The position numbers were made by a program, and so were the translations under genes. From the NCBI RefSeq assembly GCF_046156175.1, contig NZ_JAYLVL010000001.1, forward strand, positions 124,001 through 188,000: a stretch of 64,000 nucleotides of DNA, given 5' to 3'. The stretch comes from Lacisediminihabitans sp046156175 (GTDB taxonomy: Bacteria > Actinomycetota > Actinomycetes > Actinomycetales > Microbacteriaceae). Under the pieces are notes generated by a model. The model was given only the letters and a program-made list of their open reading frames with translations. It did no database searches and had not been told where the DNA came from. This document shows positions 62,759 through 64,000 of this stretch, piece after piece. Each line of letters starts with the position of its first letter. Position 1 is the stretch's first letter.

Positions 62759-62764
62759 AGCCTA
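62759..62764 (-). promoter_or_regulatory. putative -10 box (TAGGCT) for polA, leaderless spacing
   Basis: TAGGCT ends six bases before the GTG at 62752. It lies in the 54-base divergent gap shared with the thioesterase gene. Confidence 0.5.
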
Positions 62765-62806
62765 TCCGCGGCCGCCGACACCCCGCAGCCCGCCAGGAAG
62801 AAGACG

Positions 62807-63232
62807 ATGACCATCATCCCCGACGATCTCGACCCGGAACTGGTTGAGCGGCTGGTGAACTCCGGCGGCGGTGCGCTCGCCCAGAAGATGGGCTTCGAAT
62901 TCCTCGAACTCTCGGCCGAACGGTCCGTCGCGACCATGCCCGTCGAAGGCAACACGCAGGTCGTCGGGCTCCTTCACGGCGGCGCGCATGTCGTACTCGC
63001 CGAGACTCTCGGATCCGTGTCATCCGCGATCCATGCCGGCCCAGGTCGCATCGCGGTCGGCATCGAGATCAACGCGACCCACAGTCGCTCCATCACGTCC
63101 GGAATCGTCACCGGCACGTGCGTCGCGCTCAATCTGGGTCGCACCCTCGCCACACACGAAATCGTGATGCGGGACGAGCAGGGTCGACGACTGTCGACCG
63201 TGCGCATGACGAACTTCCTGCGCGACGCCTGA
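62807..63232 (+). CDS. PaaI/YbgC-type hotdog thioesterase
   Basis: 141 residues. GLLHGGAHVVLAETLGS is the hotdog-fold signature, with the conserved HGG and catalytic carboxylate in AETLG. The family hydrolyses acyl-CoA thioesters, often aromatic ones or menaquinone precursors. ATG 62807 has AGGAAG upstream; the frame is open far upstream because it is antisense to polA, which should not be taken as coding. It is divergent from polA and convergent with the ANTAR regulator. Confidence 0.88.
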   Translation: MTIIPDDLDPELVERLVNSGGGALAQKMGFEFLELSAERSVATMPVEGNTQVVGLLHGGAHVVLAETLGSVSSAIHAGPGRIAVGIEINATHSRSITSGIVTGTCVALNLGRTLATHEIVMRDEQGRRLSTVRMTNFLRDA

Positions 63233-63416
63233 GACTCACGGGGCGGGGCCGGCTTCGGCGGCGTCCACCGCGTCGGTGCTGAGGTTTCGCGGCTTCTGGT
63301 CAATGGTGCCTGCGGCGAGGATGCCCCACAGCGGAACCCCGCGCAGCCACGCCGCGCAGCAGGCGGCAGGCACGGCGTGTCGTCCGGGATCTCCGCTCTG
63401 GGCATCACCGGCAACG

Positions 63417-63442
63417 AAAAAAGCTGCCCGCGCAGAAGCGCG
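63417..63442 (-). terminator. terminator after the ANTAR regulator gene
   Basis: CGCGC-AGAA-GCGCG (63429-63442) forms a 5-base stem; on the minus strand it is followed, after six bases, by TTTTTT (63417-63422). One of the few hairpins here with a real T-tract. It lies 24 bases after the stop codon. Confidence 0.55.
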
Positions 63443-63466
63443 CGTCGACGCCGGCGGAGGTGCGCG

Positions 63467-64000
63467 CTACTTCTTGGCGGAGAGCTGCTCGATGATCGCC
63501 TGTGCGACATCGTGCATGGTGAGGCGACGATCCATCGACGCCTTCTGGATCCAGCGGAAGGCCTCCGGCTCGGTGAGGCCCATCTTCTCGTTGAGGAGGC
63601 CCTTGGCGCGATCCACGAGCTTGCGGGTCTCGAAGCGTTCGACGAGGTCGGTGACCTCGGCCTCGAGGGTGATGATCTGCGCGTAGCGCGCAAGGGCGAT
63701 CTCGATCGCCGGAAGCAGGTCGTTGGGCGTGAACGGCTTGACGACGTAGGCGAGGGCGCCGGCCTCGGTCGCCCGCTCGACGAGCTCCTTCTGGCTGAAG
63801 GCGGTGAGCAGGACGACGGGTGCGATGTGGTTCTTGGTGAGACGCTCGGCGGCGGAGATCCCGTCGAGGAGCGGCATCTTCACGTCCATGATCACGAGAT
63901 CCGGTCGCAGCTCCGTGGCCAGGGCGACGGCGGTCTCCCCGTCGCCGGCCTCACCGACGACCTCGAAGCCGTTGTCTCGAAGCGTTTCGACGATGTCGAG
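63467..64000 (-). CDS. pdtaR: ANTAR-domain response regulator, PdtaR-like (cut by window end)
   Basis: 178 codons are visible and the frame runs off the window. The receiver domain keeps the phospho-acceptor aspartate in VIMDVKMPLLDG, the threonine in LLTAFSQ and the lysine in VVKPFTP. The C-terminal ANTAR domain (AKGLLNEKMGLTEPEAF) binds paired RNA hairpins and prevents termination. The missing part is only the first residues of the receiver. In mycobacteria this protein works with the histidine kinase PdtaS, and its gene also lies near polA. The kinase is not visible here. Confidence 0.9.
   Translation of the reverse strand, partial: LDIVETLRDNGFEVVGEAGDGETAVALATELRPDLVIMDVKMPLLDGISAAERLTKNHIAPVVLLTAFSQKELVERATEAGALAYVVKPFTPNDLLPAIEIALARYAQIITLEAEVTDLVERFETRKLVDRAKGLLNEKMGLTEPEAFRWIQKASMDRRLTMHDVAQAIIEQLSAKK

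Noticed and set aside
61964..62806. Long N-terminal extension of the thioesterase gene
   Set aside because: It is antisense to polA. The family length is about 140 residues, and ATG 62807 has a ribosome-binding site.

Overview
The window is a GC-rich, densely coding stretch of an actinobacterial chromosome. WhiA, RbpA, OpcA, GlgM, PdtaR-like ANTAR protein, actinobacterial SufT and the DUF3099 protein all point to Actinomycetota. Gene content and the repeated-looking -10 boxes fit the family Microbacteriaceae best; the genus cannot be told from the sequence. From memory, the order uvrC-rapZ-whiA / gap-pgk-tpiA-secG / pgl-opcA-zwf-pgi/tal-tkt / ctaB-ctaA / suf / ABC-F, and pdtaR-polA-rpsA-coaE-uvrB-uvrA, is the same ancestral order seen in mycobacteria, so this is mostly core genome with some local insertions.

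Layout. 1-6.4 kb: edge of a fatty acid desaturase, a penicillin-binding carboxypeptidase, a SPOUT rRNA methyltransferase, a class II sirtuin, a histidine phosphatase, and a glycosyltransferase/hydrolase pair. 6.5-13.4 kb: trehalose synthase, a DEDDh exonuclease, ribosomal protein L31 type B, an ABC ATPase, divergent glgM/glgC, serB. 13.4-18.1 kb: fabG, DUF3099 protein, a small Cys/His protein, SURF1, an ABC-F ATPase, bioY. 18.2-24.4 kb: suf operon (sufB-sufD-Rieske-sufC-sufT) and the heme A genes ctaB-ctaA. 24.7-32.9 kb: one operon with the whole pentose phosphate entry (tkt, tal, pgi, zwf, opcA, pgl). 32.9-33.7 kb: an 816-bp convergent non-coding region packed with palindromic and tandem repeats. 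33.7-38.2 kb: rbpA, secG and the lower-glycolysis genes tpiA, pgk, gap, then sodA. 38.4-51.4 kb: whiA, rapZ, uvrC, uvrA, a membrane-anchored ornithine/lysine-type decarboxylase, uvrB, coaE, rpsA. 51.7-59.7 kb: an epimerase, a DUF885 metallopeptidase-like protein, and a hexitol PTS operon (DeoR regulator, PfkB kinase, EIIC, EIIB, EIIA, zinc dehydrogenase, HPr). 60-64 kb: polA, a hotdog thioesterase and an ANTAR response regulator cut by the window end.

Three points stand out. Many genes that head transcription units have a TAnnnT box exactly 6 or 7 bases before the start codon and no ribosome-binding site, which is the signature of leaderless mRNAs; this also settles several start codons (glgM, coaE). 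The decarboxylase at 45332-47047 carries an N-terminal membrane domain built from two copies of one unit, a fusion I do not recognise as a described system. The non-coding region at 32915-33730 holds copies of a roughly 58-bp hairpin element plus nine 15-bp tandem units; a second tandem array grows out of the polA stop codon. No tRNA, rRNA, CRISPR array, insertion sequence or prophage gene was seen.
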